Assembly: GCA_038230595.1 (NCBI GenBank)
Contig: JBBRMY010000024.1
Coordinates: 1 to 23,961 of the forward strand
Length of the DNA stretch: 23,961 nt
From: JBBRMY01 sp038230595
Lineage (GTDB): Bacteria; Bacteroidota; Ignavibacteria; Tepidaquicellales; Tepidaquicellaceae
Direction: 5' to 3'
The notes under the pieces were generated by a model. That model was not told where the DNA came from and did not search any database. It saw only the letters and a list, made by a program, of their open reading frames with translations. Made by a program: the position numbers and the translations under genes. Positions 1 to 8,390 of the stretch are shown here, piece after piece; position 1 is the stretch's first letter, and every line of letters starts with the position of its first letter.

Positions 1-1
1 A

Positions 2-316
2 ATAGTCGCCTCCACTACACAAATTGTAGATGTCAGCTTTCTCAGTGCATTTTTCATTTACGGGTTCTCAACTTTGGTAGGAGCTATTGCAATGCTTCCC
101 GGCGGATTAGGAGCAACTGAAGCAACGATCACAGGTCTTCTCGTTTTACTTAAGATCCCCAAAGATGTCTCGGTAGCATCAACAATAATTATCAGAGTTG
201 CAACATTATGGTTTGCAGTTATAATCGGAGTAATAGCTGTTATGATCTATCATAAAAAAACTCACCACGGACTGGAAGAAATACCAACTCCCGAAATGCC
301 GGCAGAAGAAGTTTAA
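2..316 (+). CDS. C-terminal end of a flippase-like integral membrane protein (LPG synthase TM / UPF0104 family), 5' truncated
   Basis: The reading frame is open from the window edge, so the N-terminal part is missing. The visible ~104 residues contain the PGGLGATEA signature near the end of the lysylphosphatidylglycerol-synthase transmembrane / UPF0104 (YbhN-like) family. They also hold two hydrophobic segments, one around that signature and one over the WFAVIIGVIAVMIY stretch, followed by a short charged cytoplasmic tail rich in Glu and Pro. Members lie in the inner membrane and are often encoded near lipid or polysaccharide glycosyltransferases, where a lipid-linked substrate transport role is suspected. 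That context fits the polysaccharide genes downstream. The family call is good; substrate and role cannot be read from this fragment. Confidence 0.75.
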   Translation: MVASTTQIVDVSFLSAFFIYGFSTLVGAIAMLPGGLGATEATITGLLVLLKIPKDVSVASTIIIRVATLWFAVIIGVIAVMIYHKKTHHGLEEIPTPEMPAEEV

Positions 317-491
317 ATTTCCGGATAGGTTTTCAATTATGCCAGGTCAAGCAATGTAATACGTTTCCCTGTAATTGTTTTAGTTTATTGAAGAAACGAC
401 ACTAAAATCAACAAGAAAATAAAGCTTCCGTCGCTATTGCGACAGTCTTAAAGCCTTGAAATAATACAGTTTTTACTCTATTTTATAGTCT

Positions 492-926
492 ATGCCTGAA
501 AATTTACAGCAGCAAAATACTAAAGAACGAAAGATACGTATTATCATCGGAAAAGTGGGTCTCGATGGTCACGACAGAGGTGCAAAAGTTATTGCAGCCG
601 CTTTCAGAGATGCCGGAATTGAAGTTATATATACAGGACTTCGCCAAACCCCTGAAACTATTGTTGAAGCTGCATTGCAGGAAGATGCCGATGCAATTGG
701 TATTTCTATCCTTAGCGGAGCGCACATGACGGTTTTTCCTAAGGTGAAAAAGCTAATGAATGATAAAGGACTGACCGATGTACTTTTATTCGGCGGCGGT
801 ATAATTCCGGACATTGATATCGAAGAACTGAAAAAGATTGGAGTCGGGCAGCTTTTCACACCGGGAACTCCTACTTTTGAGACGATTGCTTATGTTAAAG
901 ATTGGGTTGCAAAGAACAGGGAATAA
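492..926 (+). CDS. Stand-alone cobalamin-binding domain, methylmalonyl-CoA mutase C-terminal (small) subunit type
   Basis: 144 residues, essentially one B12-binding Rossmann domain. The DxHxxG motif is at residues 25-30 (D25, H27, G30; H27 would be the lower axial cobalt ligand), an SxL motif follows at about 72-74, and a GGG turn at 101-103 contacts the nucleotide tail in this family. The length matches the separate C-terminal subunit of split acyl-CoA mutases such as methylmalonyl-CoA mutase, whose catalytic TIM-barrel subunit is a different gene. No catalytic subunit or MeaB/ArgK GTPase lies in the window, so the partner must be elsewhere. The exact acyl-CoA substrate (methylmalonyl, isobutyryl or ethylmalonyl) cannot be decided from this domain. 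The ATG start follows an A/T-rich leader with no Shine-Dalgarno. Confidence 0.9.
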   Translation: MPENLQQQNTKERKIRIIIGKVGLDGHDRGAKVIAAAFRDAGIEVIYTGLRQTPETIVEAALQEDADAIGISILSGAHMTVFPKVKKLMNDKGLTDVLLFGGGIIPDIDIEELKKIGVGQLFTPGTPTFETIAYVKDWVAKNRE

Positions 927-1008
927 CAAAATGGGGCAACAAAATTACATCTAATCAAAATTCTTCTATTCGAATAGTTTTATACCTTTTTTAAAAAATC
1001 AATTATAA

Positions 1009-2424
1009 ATGACTGAACAAGTAAAATTCGGAACTGACGGCTGGAGAGCTGTTATAGCTGAAAACTATACTTTTGCAAATGTTTCAAGAGCTGCTCTTGC
1101 AACCGCAAAAAGATTCAAAGACCATCCAAAGATTAAGAACGGGATCATTATTGGATATGACACAAGGTTCCTTTCAAAAGAATTTGCTGCCTGCGTTGCT
1201 GAAGTTTTTGGCAATGAAGGTATTAAAGTTTATCTGACGGATACTTTTGTTACAACTCCGACTGTTTCTCTTCTTTCACGTGATAAAAATCTGGCTTTAG
1301 GAGTAATGATTACTGCTTCACATAATCCTGCTATTTATAACGGATATAAGCTAAAGGATGAGTTTGGTGGTTCAATGGATCCGGAAATTATAGCTGAAAT
1401 TGAAAAAGAGCTAGTTAATATAAAGCCTGTTTCTATCAATAAGACTTTAGAGGAACTAATCTCTTCAGGCATTGTAGAATATTTTAACGGCTTTGAATAC
1501 TATATTGAATATTTAAAATCTCACATTGATATAAGTGTAATAAAAAATGCAGACCTGAAAACTGTTTATGACTGTATGTACGGTGCAGGCCAGGGTTCAA
1601 TAGGCAATATACTTTCGAATGTAGTGCTATTGCACAGTGAAATAAATCCTTCATTCGGAAAAAGCGCTCCTGAGCCTGTTGAAAAAAATCTTTCTGAGAT
1701 AAAGGAAACACTTAAGAATGGTAAATATGATATCGGAATTGTAACGGACGGAGATGCAGATAGAATTGCTATCATAGATGAAAAGGGAGATTTCTTAGAT
1801 GCTCAAAAAACATTTGCTCTGCTTCTGAGATTTCTTTATGAAGTAAAAGGAATGAAGGGTAAAGTTGTAAGGGGATTTTCTACCAGCGAGCTTATAAAAA
1901 AATATTGTGACAAAAACGGGCTAGAGCTTTCAACTGTGCCGATCGGCTTTAAGCATATTTCAAAGATGATGATAAATGAAGATGTAATGATAGGGGCTGA
2001 AGAATCAGGCGGCATAGGAATTAAAGGTCATTTGCCTGAACGTGATGGTGTTTATAACGGCTTGCTTTATTTGGAAATGATTGCAATGTCAAAGAAAAGC
2101 ATCTCACAGCTAAAAGAAGAGTTGGATGCAGAATTCGGAAAATATTTCTATCAGAGAATTGACGTTCATACAACCAATGAAAAAAAGCTGGCTGCATTAG
2201 CTATGTGCAGTTCTATGAAAGCGGGGGATAGTATTGGCGGAAAGAAAATAATTTCAGTAGATGCACTGGATGGATATAAATTTTATTTTGAAGGGGGATG
2301 GATACTCGTCAGAGCTTCTGGTACCGAGCCTCTTCTAAGAGTATATTGTGAAACTACGGTTACAGATGAAACAAAGAACATATTAGAAAATGCAATAACA
2401 AACTTTAAATTGAAATCAGAATAA
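1009..2424 (+). CDS. Phosphoglucomutase/phosphomannomutase (alpha-D-phosphohexomutase family)
   Basis: 471 residues, a normal length. It interconverts hexose 1- and 6-phosphates in the cytoplasm to feed nucleotide-sugar synthesis. All four domain signatures are visible: the phosphoserine loop TASHNP with catalytic S104, the metal-binding loop DGDADR at 247-252, the sugar-specificity loop GAEESGG at about 329-335, and the phosphate-binding loop RASGTEP at 435-441. GEESGG-type loops occur in both glucose- and mannose-specific enzymes, so the substrate is open. Its stop codon is separated by one base from the ATG of the polysaccharide export gene, which implies co-transcription and a role in supplying activated sugar for the surface polysaccharide. 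Confidence 0.92.
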   Translation: MTEQVKFGTDGWRAVIAENYTFANVSRAALATAKRFKDHPKIKNGIIIGYDTRFLSKEFAACVAEVFGNEGIKVYLTDTFVTTPTVSLLSRDKNLALGVMITASHNPAIYNGYKLKDEFGGSMDPEIIAEIEKELVNIKPVSINKTLEELISSGIVEYFNGFEYYIEYLKSHIDISVIKNADLKTVYDCMYGAGQGSIGNILSNVVLLHSEINPSFGKSAPEPVEKNLSEIKETLKNGKYDIGIVTDGDADRIAIIDEKGDFLDAQKTFALLLRFLYEVKGMKGKVVRGFSTSELIKKYCDKNGLELSTVPIGFKHISKMMINEDVMIGAEESGGIGIKGHLPERDGVYNGLLYLEMIAMSKKSISQLKEELDAEFGKYFYQRIDVHTTNEKKLAALAMCSSMKAGDSIGGKKIISVDALDGYKFYFEGGWILVRASGTEPLLRVYCETTVTDETKNILENAITNFKLKSE

Positions 2425-2425
2425 G

Positions 2426-4126
2426 ATGAATAGATATTTTATTTATGGGCTTTATTTTGCGTTAGTGATTATGACTCAGAATTTATTCTCACAATCTCAG
2501 GACGGACTTAACAAACTTGGAAATTCTTCAGGACAATTCCCGGTAGGAACGATCAATGCTGATGCATTGCAGCTTTTTGGAAATTTTAATTCAACTAAAA
2601 TAACAAGCTCTACTCCTCTCGAAGAAGCGATCAATGTAAATCAATATATTGTAGGACCGAATGATATTTTCAGTCTTGGAATTTATGGATACATTAATCA
2701 GCAGATCCCGGTAGCTGTATCTCTTGAAGGTACTATAATTATTCCGACTGTAGGAGAAATAAATGTTAATGGAATTACTTTAGCTGAAGCGAAAAGAAAA
2801 GTAACGTCCGCTGTGAAGAAAAGATATTATTCAAGTGATGTAAGCTTTACTTTGACAACTCCTCGTAATTTTGTTATAAAAGTATCTGGTCTTAATCAAG
2901 GAAATTTCCAGGTAAGTGCGGTTACAAGAGTTTTATCCCTTTTAAACAATCTAGTACTTGACACATTAAATATTTCAAAGAATACAAATAGAAAATTTAC
3001 TGATAATAAGAATAAGATTCCTGAAGATATTTTTCAGATACAAATGTCGCTAAGAAATATTGAGCTGGTAAGAAAGAATGGCAGAGTCGAGAAAGTGGAT
3101 ATTTATAAATACTTTATTACTAATGATGACAGGTATAATCCAATGTTTTTAGAAGGAGACCTGCTCAAGATCCCATATAATCAACTGGATAAGAATTTTA
3201 TTTCAATAAACGGGGGAGTCCAGCTTCCGGGAAGTTATGAATATACTAGTGATGATGATCTTGAAACCGCTATAGGGCTCGCGAGGGGATTTAACAGTGA
3301 TTCAGAAAAGGACAGCATTAAGGTTTACAGACCGCATCCCGATTCAAAAGGATTTGAAGTTATTAATCTTTCCTATGACAGGGACAAGAATTTTAAAATA
3401 AATAATTACGACAGAATATTTGTAGGGTTTAATTCAGACTTTAAGCGCAAGTCCTCTGTTCTGGTTTTAGGAGAGGTGCCTCATCCGGGTTATTATCCTA
3501 TTTCTTTCAAAAATACACGGCTTTCAGAGGTTATACAAATGGCAGGGGGAACTTTACCAACGGCATATTTGCCATTAAGCATACTTTTCAGAAAATACGA
3601 TTATGAATACACTGTCAGGGATTCATCGGAAGTATTAATAAATTTAAGAGCTAATGACCTGATCACTACAGAAGCTGACAGAAAAAATTTTGTATCTGAT
3701 ATTGAGGGAAAGCGAAACAGAGTTATTGTAGATTTTGAAAAGCTTTTGATCAATAAGGATAAGTCACAGGATTATATACTGGAAGATAAAGATGTGATTT
3801 ATATCAATGACAATAAAAATATAGTTTATGTATTTGGGCAGGTAAATAATGAAGGTTATGCGGAATATGTACCAGGCAAAGATGCTGATTTTTATATAGA
3901 AAAGGCAGGGGGATATTCTCTGGCAGCTGATAAAGGGGATACGAGAGTTATAAAATTTAATACCCGTGGATGGTATAAGCCGGAAGATACAGAAATAAAA
4001 TCAGGAGATTATATTTATGTGCCGAAAAAGGTTAACACAAGCTTCTCACAGTTGATCACAATTGTAACAGCTATAGGAGGTTTTGTATTAGCTCTTGTTA
4101 CTACGATCATTGTAACAAAGAAATAA
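2426..4126 (+). CDS. SLBB-domain polysaccharide export protein (Wza/GumB-like)
   Basis: 566 residues. A signal peptide covers about residues 1-22 (hydrophobic run ending LFSQ) with no lipobox Cys, so this is not a Wza-type lipoprotein. A polysaccharide-export domain begins at YIVGPNDIFSLGIYG (74-88) and runs to about 165. At least three SLBB-type beta-grasp repeats follow, recognisable by G-x-V-x-x-P/E-G-x-Y/A turns (INGGVQLPGSYEY, LGEVPHPGYYP, FGQVNNEGYAEY). The C-terminus is a single hydrophobic helix over roughly the last 24 residues, as in Wza-like pores. It would form the periplasmic/outer-membrane conduit for exopolysaccharide or capsule. The gene is coupled to the mutase upstream (one-base gap) and closed by a strong terminator. 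No Wzc tyrosine kinase or Wzx/Wzy is present here. Confidence 0.88.
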   Translation: MNRYFIYGLYFALVIMTQNLFSQSQDGLNKLGNSSGQFPVGTINADALQLFGNFNSTKITSSTPLEEAINVNQYIVGPNDIFSLGIYGYINQQIPVAVSLEGTIIIPTVGEINVNGITLAEAKRKVTSAVKKRYYSSDVSFTLTTPRNFVIKVSGLNQGNFQVSAVTRVLSLLNNLVLDTLNISKNTNRKFTDNKNKIPEDIFQIQMSLRNIELVRKNGRVEKVDIYKYFITNDDRYNPMFLEGDLLKIPYNQLDKNFISINGGVQLPGSYEYTSDDDLETAIGLARGFNSDSEKDSIKVYRPHPDSKGFEVINLSYDRDKNFKINNYDRIFVGFNSDFKRKSSVLVLGEVPHPGYYPISFKNTRLSEVIQMAGGTLPTAYLPLSILFRKYDYEYTVRDSSEVLINLRANDLITTEADRKNFVSDIEGKRNRVIVDFEKLLINKDKSQDYILEDKDVIYINDNKNIVYVFGQVNNEGYAEYVPGKDADFYIEKAGGYSLAADKGDTRVIKFNTRGWYKPEDTEIKSGDYIYVPKKVNTSFSQLITIVTAIGGFVLALVTTIIVTKK

Positions 4127-4149
4127 TTACTTTAGTAAATCATATTTTC

Positions 4150-4184
4150 GAGCTTAATAATTTTTTTATTAAGCTCATTTTATT
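4150..4184 (+). terminator. Intrinsic terminator after the SLBB export gene
   Basis: A perfect 11-base-pair inverted repeat (left arm GAGCTTAATAA at 4150-4160, right arm TTATTAAGCTC at 4166-4176) encloses a five-T loop and is followed by ATTTTATTTT. It starts 24 bases after the export-gene stop and ends 22 bases before the next gene. The stem is AT-rich but long and perfect, so termination or attenuation between the two halves of the polysaccharide block is likely. Confidence 0.7.
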
Positions 4185-4197
4185 TTAAGAATATTCA

Positions 4198-5577
4198 TTG
4201 TCTAAGCTGAAAGAAAAAATATTTTTATTGCTTTCCGATGCAATATTTATAAATCTTGCATGGACGGTATATTATTTTTTCAGAATAAATTCAGGCTGGA
4301 TAAAATATGCCAATCCTCCGTCTTTCAAAGAACCTTTGCTGGCAATATTCATTTACTGGCTAATTATTTTCAGCTTCACAGGTCTTTATCGAAATTGGTT
4401 TGTAAGATCACGCTTTGATGAGTTTATTTCTGTTTTAAAAGCTGTATCTATCGGCTCTGTCGTTCTTTTCTTTTTAATTTTTCTTGATGATTATATTTCC
4501 AATGCTCCTATTGTTTCAAGATTTCTAATTTTGATTTACTGGTCACTGATGGTTGTGCTTGTTTCAGCAGGGCGGATATTCATTCGAAGCTATCAGAAAA
4601 TATTACTGAATAAAGGAATCGGTCTGCGAAGCACACTGATAATTGCTAATCCTAAAAAAAATATTGAGCTTAAAAGCAGGTTTGAAAATTATCTTCAGCT
4701 TGGTTTTAAAATATCTGGCTTCATAAATCTTAACTCGGGTAAAGATAGCGCGGAATTTACTTCAGAATTGAAAGCAGTAAAAAATGTTATCAGACGGGAT
4801 AAGATCACTGAAGTAATAATAGCATTAGACCCTGAAGAAAAGCCTGCACTGCCGGAGATTATTAAATATTGTTCGGACAGCAGCGTAAACCTGATGATAA
4901 TACCTGATATGTATGATATTGTCAGCGGCATGGCGAAAACAAATCAGATATACGGTATCCCAATGATAGATGTACTGCCCGACACTATGTCCCCTCCGGG
5001 TAAGCTTACTAAAAGGATCTTTGATATTATATTTTCATTGTTAATTATTTTCCTATTATTGCCTGTACATTTAATAGTTATTCTTTTGATAAAACTTACT
5101 TCAAAAGGTCCCGTATTTTATAAGCAGGAAAGAACCGGTAAGAAAGAGAAAGTATTTAATATTTATAAATACCGCACTCTGGCTATAGGTGAAGATGAAT
5201 ATTCAGATGACTGGGAAGGAAAAAATGATAAGAGAATAACTTCTCTTGGAAAAATTTTAAGAAGAATATATTTTGATGAAACACCGCAGGCATGGAATGT
5301 ACTAAAAAATGAAATGAGCATTATTGGTCCAAGACCTGAAAAGCCTGAGTTTGTCAGAAAACTTAAAGATGAAGTTCCTTTTTACTATAAAAGACTTTCA
5401 GTTAAGCCGGGTATAACAGGATGGGCTCAGCTAAAATACAGCTACGAAGAATATATTGAGAATATAAAGGATAAGATCCAGTATGACTTTTACTACATAG
5501 AAAATATGAGCCTTAAGCTGGATTTTAAAATACTGATAAATACTTTCATCGTAATTATACTGATGAAAGGTCATTAA
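4198..5577 (+). CDS. Polyprenyl glycosylphosphotransferase (undecaprenyl-phosphate sugar-1-phosphate transferase, WbaP/CpsE-like)
   Basis: 459 residues. The N-terminal half has about four membrane helices (residues ~8-130), then a CoA-binding-like Rossmann segment (~145-260) as in long-form initiating transferases. The C-terminal bacterial sugar transferase domain runs from about 270. Its features are KRIFD before a membrane-embedded helix, KQERTG, IYKYRT, a catalytic FDE (D360, E361) followed by TPQAWNVL, MSIIGPRP at 373-380, and PGITGWAQ at 404-411. It would transfer a sugar phosphate from a nucleotide sugar to undecaprenyl phosphate, starting repeat-unit assembly at the inner membrane. The TTG start is the only plausible one: an in-frame TAA lies 12 bases upstream, and the family N-terminus begins immediately. 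The gene lies downstream of a terminator, so it may have its own promoter. Confidence 0.9.
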   Translation: MSKLKEKIFLLLSDAIFINLAWTVYYFFRINSGWIKYANPPSFKEPLLAIFIYWLIIFSFTGLYRNWFVRSRFDEFISVLKAVSIGSVVLFFLIFLDDYISNAPIVSRFLILIYWSLMVVLVSAGRIFIRSYQKILLNKGIGLRSTLIIANPKKNIELKSRFENYLQLGFKISGFINLNSGKDSAEFTSELKAVKNVIRRDKITEVIIALDPEEKPALPEIIKYCSDSSVNLMIIPDMYDIVSGMAKTNQIYGIPMIDVLPDTMSPPGKLTKRIFDIIFSLLIIFLLLPVHLIVILLIKLTSKGPVFYKQERTGKKEKVFNIYKYRTLAIGEDEYSDDWEGKNDKRITSLGKILRRIYFDETPQAWNVLKNEMSIIGPRPEKPEFVRKLKDEVPFYYKRLSVKPGITGWAQLKYSYEEYIENIKDKIQYDFYYIENMSLKLDFKILINTFIVIILMKGH

Positions 5578-5590
5578 CCACAGCATAGAT

Positions 5591-6316
5591 TTGAAAAGAA
5601 TATTAATAATAATACCCACTTATAATGAATCCGCTAATATAGGCAGACTGATCCCTGATGTATTAAAGTATTCTGATGCTGCATACGAATACAATATTTT
5701 GGTTGTAGATGATAGTTCACCTGATGGAACTGCAAAGATCGTTGAAGATATGAACAACAGCAATGTTCATATTCTAAAACGTGCAAAAAAATCAGGGCTG
5801 GGAACAGCTTATGTGGCCGGCTTCAACTTTGCTATTGAGAATAAATATGATTATGCATTCGAAATGGATGCAGATTTTTCTCATGATCCAAAGTATCTTC
5901 CAAATTTCCTTAGTAAAATGGATGAAGGTTACGATCTTGTTATTGGCTCGCGATATGTGCAGGGAGTTTCAGTTATCAACTGGCCCATGAGAAGACTTAT
6001 CCTTAGTTACTGTGCTAATATTTATACCAGAATGGTTACCGGGCTGAAAGTTTATGATACAACGGCAGGATATATGTGTTATAAAGTTGAATCGCTTAAG
6101 CAGATTGATCTCAATCATGTACGCTCAAACGGGTATTCATTTCAGATCGAAATGAAATTTAAATTCTTTAAGAAAAATTTCAGGATAATCGAGATACCGA
6201 TAATTTTTATTGACCGCCGTGCGGGAGAATCAAAGATGTCATCGGGGGTTGTCCGCGAAGCATGGATCATGGTCTGGAAATTAAGATTCAGATCAATGTT
6301 TGGAAAGCTGCAATGA
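5591..6316 (+). CDS. Polyprenyl-phosphate mannose/glucose synthase-like glycosyltransferase (GT2, DPM1 type)
   Basis: 241 residues, the typical soluble single-domain length for DPM1-like enzymes. It would transfer a hexose from GDP-Man or UDP-Glc to a polyprenyl phosphate on the cytoplasmic membrane face, giving a lipid-linked donor. Visible features: IIPTYNES at the N-terminus, VVDDSSPDG at about 38-46, the metal-binding DAD (D93, D95) inside EMDADFSHDP, GSRYV, and the C-terminal RRAGESKM motif shared by dolichyl-phosphate mannose synthases. No C-terminal membrane helices are present. It starts with TTG 13 bases after the preceding stop, suggesting co-transcription with the initiating transferase. 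Sugar specificity cannot be read from the sequence. Confidence 0.88.
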   Translation: MKRILIIIPTYNESANIGRLIPDVLKYSDAAYEYNILVVDDSSPDGTAKIVEDMNNSNVHILKRAKKSGLGTAYVAGFNFAIENKYDYAFEMDADFSHDPKYLPNFLSKMDEGYDLVIGSRYVQGVSVINWPMRRLILSYCANIYTRMVTGLKVYDTTAGYMCYKVESLKQIDLNHVRSNGYSFQIEMKFKFFKKNFRIIEIPIIFIDRRAGESKMSSGVVREAWIMVWKLRFRSMFGKLQ

Positions 6317-6404
6317 AAGCTTATAAAATATTCCATAATTCACTGCACAGACAGGTCTCTGCCTGTCAATACAATACACAGGGCGACTATAATTTAATTC
6401 ATCT

Positions 6405-8372
6405 ATGTCTGAGCTGAACCCTGATATATCGATAGTAATTGTAAATTATAATGTTAAAGACCTCTTAAAAAATTGTCTTAACTCTATCTATAAAGCTAAC
6501 GACAATAAATTCCTTCTTGAAATATTCGTAATAGATAATAACTCGATAGATAAAAGTTCAGAGATGGTCAGGAATAATTTTCCTGAAGTTCATCTAATAA
6601 AGAATGAAAAAAATGTTGGCTTTTCCAAAGCAAATAATCAGGCATTAAATATTCTTAAAGGGAAAAATGTACTGATCCTTAATCCTGATACAATTCTTGC
6701 GGAAAAAACTTTTGAAAAATTAATTGAATTTCAAAAAAGTCATCCTGACACGGGTGCGATCTCATCTAAACTGATTCTAAGCAATGGGAAACTTGATTCT
6801 GCCTGCCGAAGAAGCTTTCCAACACCTTCCGTTGCAATCCCGCGAATGCTTGGCTTATCAAAGCTTTTTCCAAAAAGTAAAATGTTCGCAAAGTACAATC
6901 TTTCCTATGAAGATGTAGATAAAACAATTGAAGTTGATGCTATATGCGGAGCATTTATGTTCATTCCTAAAAAGGTTCTTGATGAGACAGGATTCTTTGA
7001 CGAAGAATATTTTATGTATGGAGAGGATCTTGATCTTTGCTACAGAATAAAAAAGCAGGGTTATAAAATATATTATTTCCCCGAAGTTATCACGATCCAT
7101 TTTAAAGGAGAAAGTACTAAGAAGACTCACTTGTCATACGTAAATAATTTTTACGGAGCTATGAGTATTTTTGTGAAGAAAAATTTCACAGGCACTTCGC
7201 GGTTTCTTTCTTTTGTTCTTCAGGCAGGTATTTTTTACCGTTCTACAATGTCCTATTTCCTGAGAATAGTAAATTTGCTGAAGTATACTATTCTCGATGC
7301 TATACTTATCTTTGCTGCATTCCTTATTTCTGTAAACTCCAGATTCGGAACATTTCCAAACAGAACATATCTTGCAATAATTGCTTTTTATATTTTTATA
7401 TGGATATTATGCCTGACACTTATAGGTTCTTATTCAAAGAAATTCCGCCGTTCATTAAAAAAAGTTTTTAATGGCATTGTTATAGGTTTTTTTATAAATG
7501 CATCCATTACTTTTTTCTTCAAAGAATATGCTTTCTCAAGAGAAGTTGTTTTGAATTCGACTATTATTTCTTTTGCAGGTCTGTGTCTTTGGAGGCTCAT
7601 ATATAAGCTGGTTAATTTTATAAGGTCTGCAAACATTTTGGCAAAAAAGCCAAGGCTTCTTATAATTTCTGAATCAACTTTGAAAGGTTCTGTCGAAGAA
7701 GAATTAAAAACCAAATATTCGCTCCTTCACTTTAATGATTTTGAAAGAAATGATGTGATGTCTGAAGTGAAAGAAGTAATTCAGATAGAAGAAATTGATG
7801 AAGTAGTATTTTCAAGCAATAAGATACTTAACAGAGATATTCTTGATTGCATGTGGTCATTCAGAGATAAAAATGTCAGATTCAAGATAATACCGTCAGA
7901 AAAAGATATCATGCTCTCTGCAATTCATTCAACCTCTCTTGATAATATAGAACTAATCGAAATTGAGTATAATATTAACAATAAATGGAATATATTTCTC
8001 AAAGGTGTCTTTGATATAGTGGTTTCTTTTATCCTTTTGATCACTTTGTTCCCTATATTGAGCCTGACACTTTCAGAGGAACGGCAAAAAAAATCAAGGC
8101 TTTATATAAAGCTTACACAGCTTCCTCTAGTACTAAGAGGAAAATACAGCCTGGTTGGAAATCCACTCTGGCTGGATTATGGAAATTATGATTACATGGG
8201 AAAGAAAGGTCTTACAGGATTAATACAGCTGAATTATCATGAGAATATTAATGACGATGAATTTATTAAGTACAATCTTTTTTACGCTAAAAATCAATCA
8301 ATAACTCTTGATTCTGAAATTTTGCTCAGAACAATGTATAATTATTATACTAAAAAGAAAAAATCTTTTTAA
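6405..8372 (+). CDS. Fusion: GT2 rhamnosyltransferase-like domain plus degenerate polyprenyl glycosylphosphotransferase-like half
   Basis: 655 residues, roughly twice the length of a simple GT2. Residues 1-255 form a WcaA/rhamnosyltransferase-like domain (IVIVNYNV, VIDNNS, LNPDT at 96-100, MYGEDLDLCYR at about 204-214). Four or so hydrophobic helices follow at ~275-400, then a Rossmann-like segment (~415-510). The C-terminal 125 residues echo a bacterial sugar transferase: GVFDIVVSFILL, LPLVLRGKYSLVGNP where the family has LPQ...GDMSLVGPRP, and KKGLTGLIQLNY where it has KPGITGWAQ. The catalytic Asp-Glu pair and the KFRTM region are missing, so this half is probably inactive as a phosphotransferase. 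It may act as a membrane anchor or scaffold. The ATG start is followed directly by the GT2 strand. Confidence 0.82.
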   Translation: MSELNPDISIVIVNYNVKDLLKNCLNSIYKANDNKFLLEIFVIDNNSIDKSSEMVRNNFPEVHLIKNEKNVGFSKANNQALNILKGKNVLILNPDTILAEKTFEKLIEFQKSHPDTGAISSKLILSNGKLDSACRRSFPTPSVAIPRMLGLSKLFPKSKMFAKYNLSYEDVDKTIEVDAICGAFMFIPKKVLDETGFFDEEYFMYGEDLDLCYRIKKQGYKIYYFPEVITIHFKGESTKKTHLSYVNNFYGAMSIFVKKNFTGTSRFLSFVLQAGIFYRSTMSYFLRIVNLLKYTILDAILIFAAFLISVNSRFGTFPNRTYLAIIAFYIFIWILCLTLIGSYSKKFRRSLKKVFNGIVIGFFINASITFFFKEYAFSREVVLNSTIISFAGLCLWRLIYKLVNFIRSANILAKKPRLLIISESTLKGSVEEELKTKYSLLHFNDFERNDVMSEVKEVIQIEEIDEVVFSSNKILNRDILDCMWSFRDKNVRFKIIPSEKDIMLSAIHSTSLDNIELIEIEYNINNKWNIFLKGVFDIVVSFILLITLFPILSLTLSEERQKKSRLYIKLTQLPLVLRGKYSLVGNPLWLDYGNYDYMGKKGLTGLIQLNYHENINDDEFIKYNLFYAKNQSITLDSEILLRTMYNYYTKKKKSF

Positions 8373-8390
8373 AATTTATTAATTTTATTT

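Noticed and set aside
430..443. GTCGC/GCGAC hairpin before the B12-binding gene as part of a cobalamin riboswitch
   Set aside because: The 175-base gap lacks the conserved B12-box elements, and the stem is only five base pairs.
966..977. CTATTCGAATAG perfect palindrome before the phosphohexomutase gene
   Set aside because: A single short palindrome without loop or T run; it could be an operator, but nothing else supports it.
5781..5990. 69-codon overlapping + strand frame inside the DPM-like gene
   Set aside because: It lies wholly within a well-supported gene and has no family resemblance; a frame shadow.
6350..6367. GACAGG/CCTGTC hairpin between the DPM-like and GT2-fusion genes
   Set aside because: Only a 6-base-pair stem with no T run, so not a convincing terminator.
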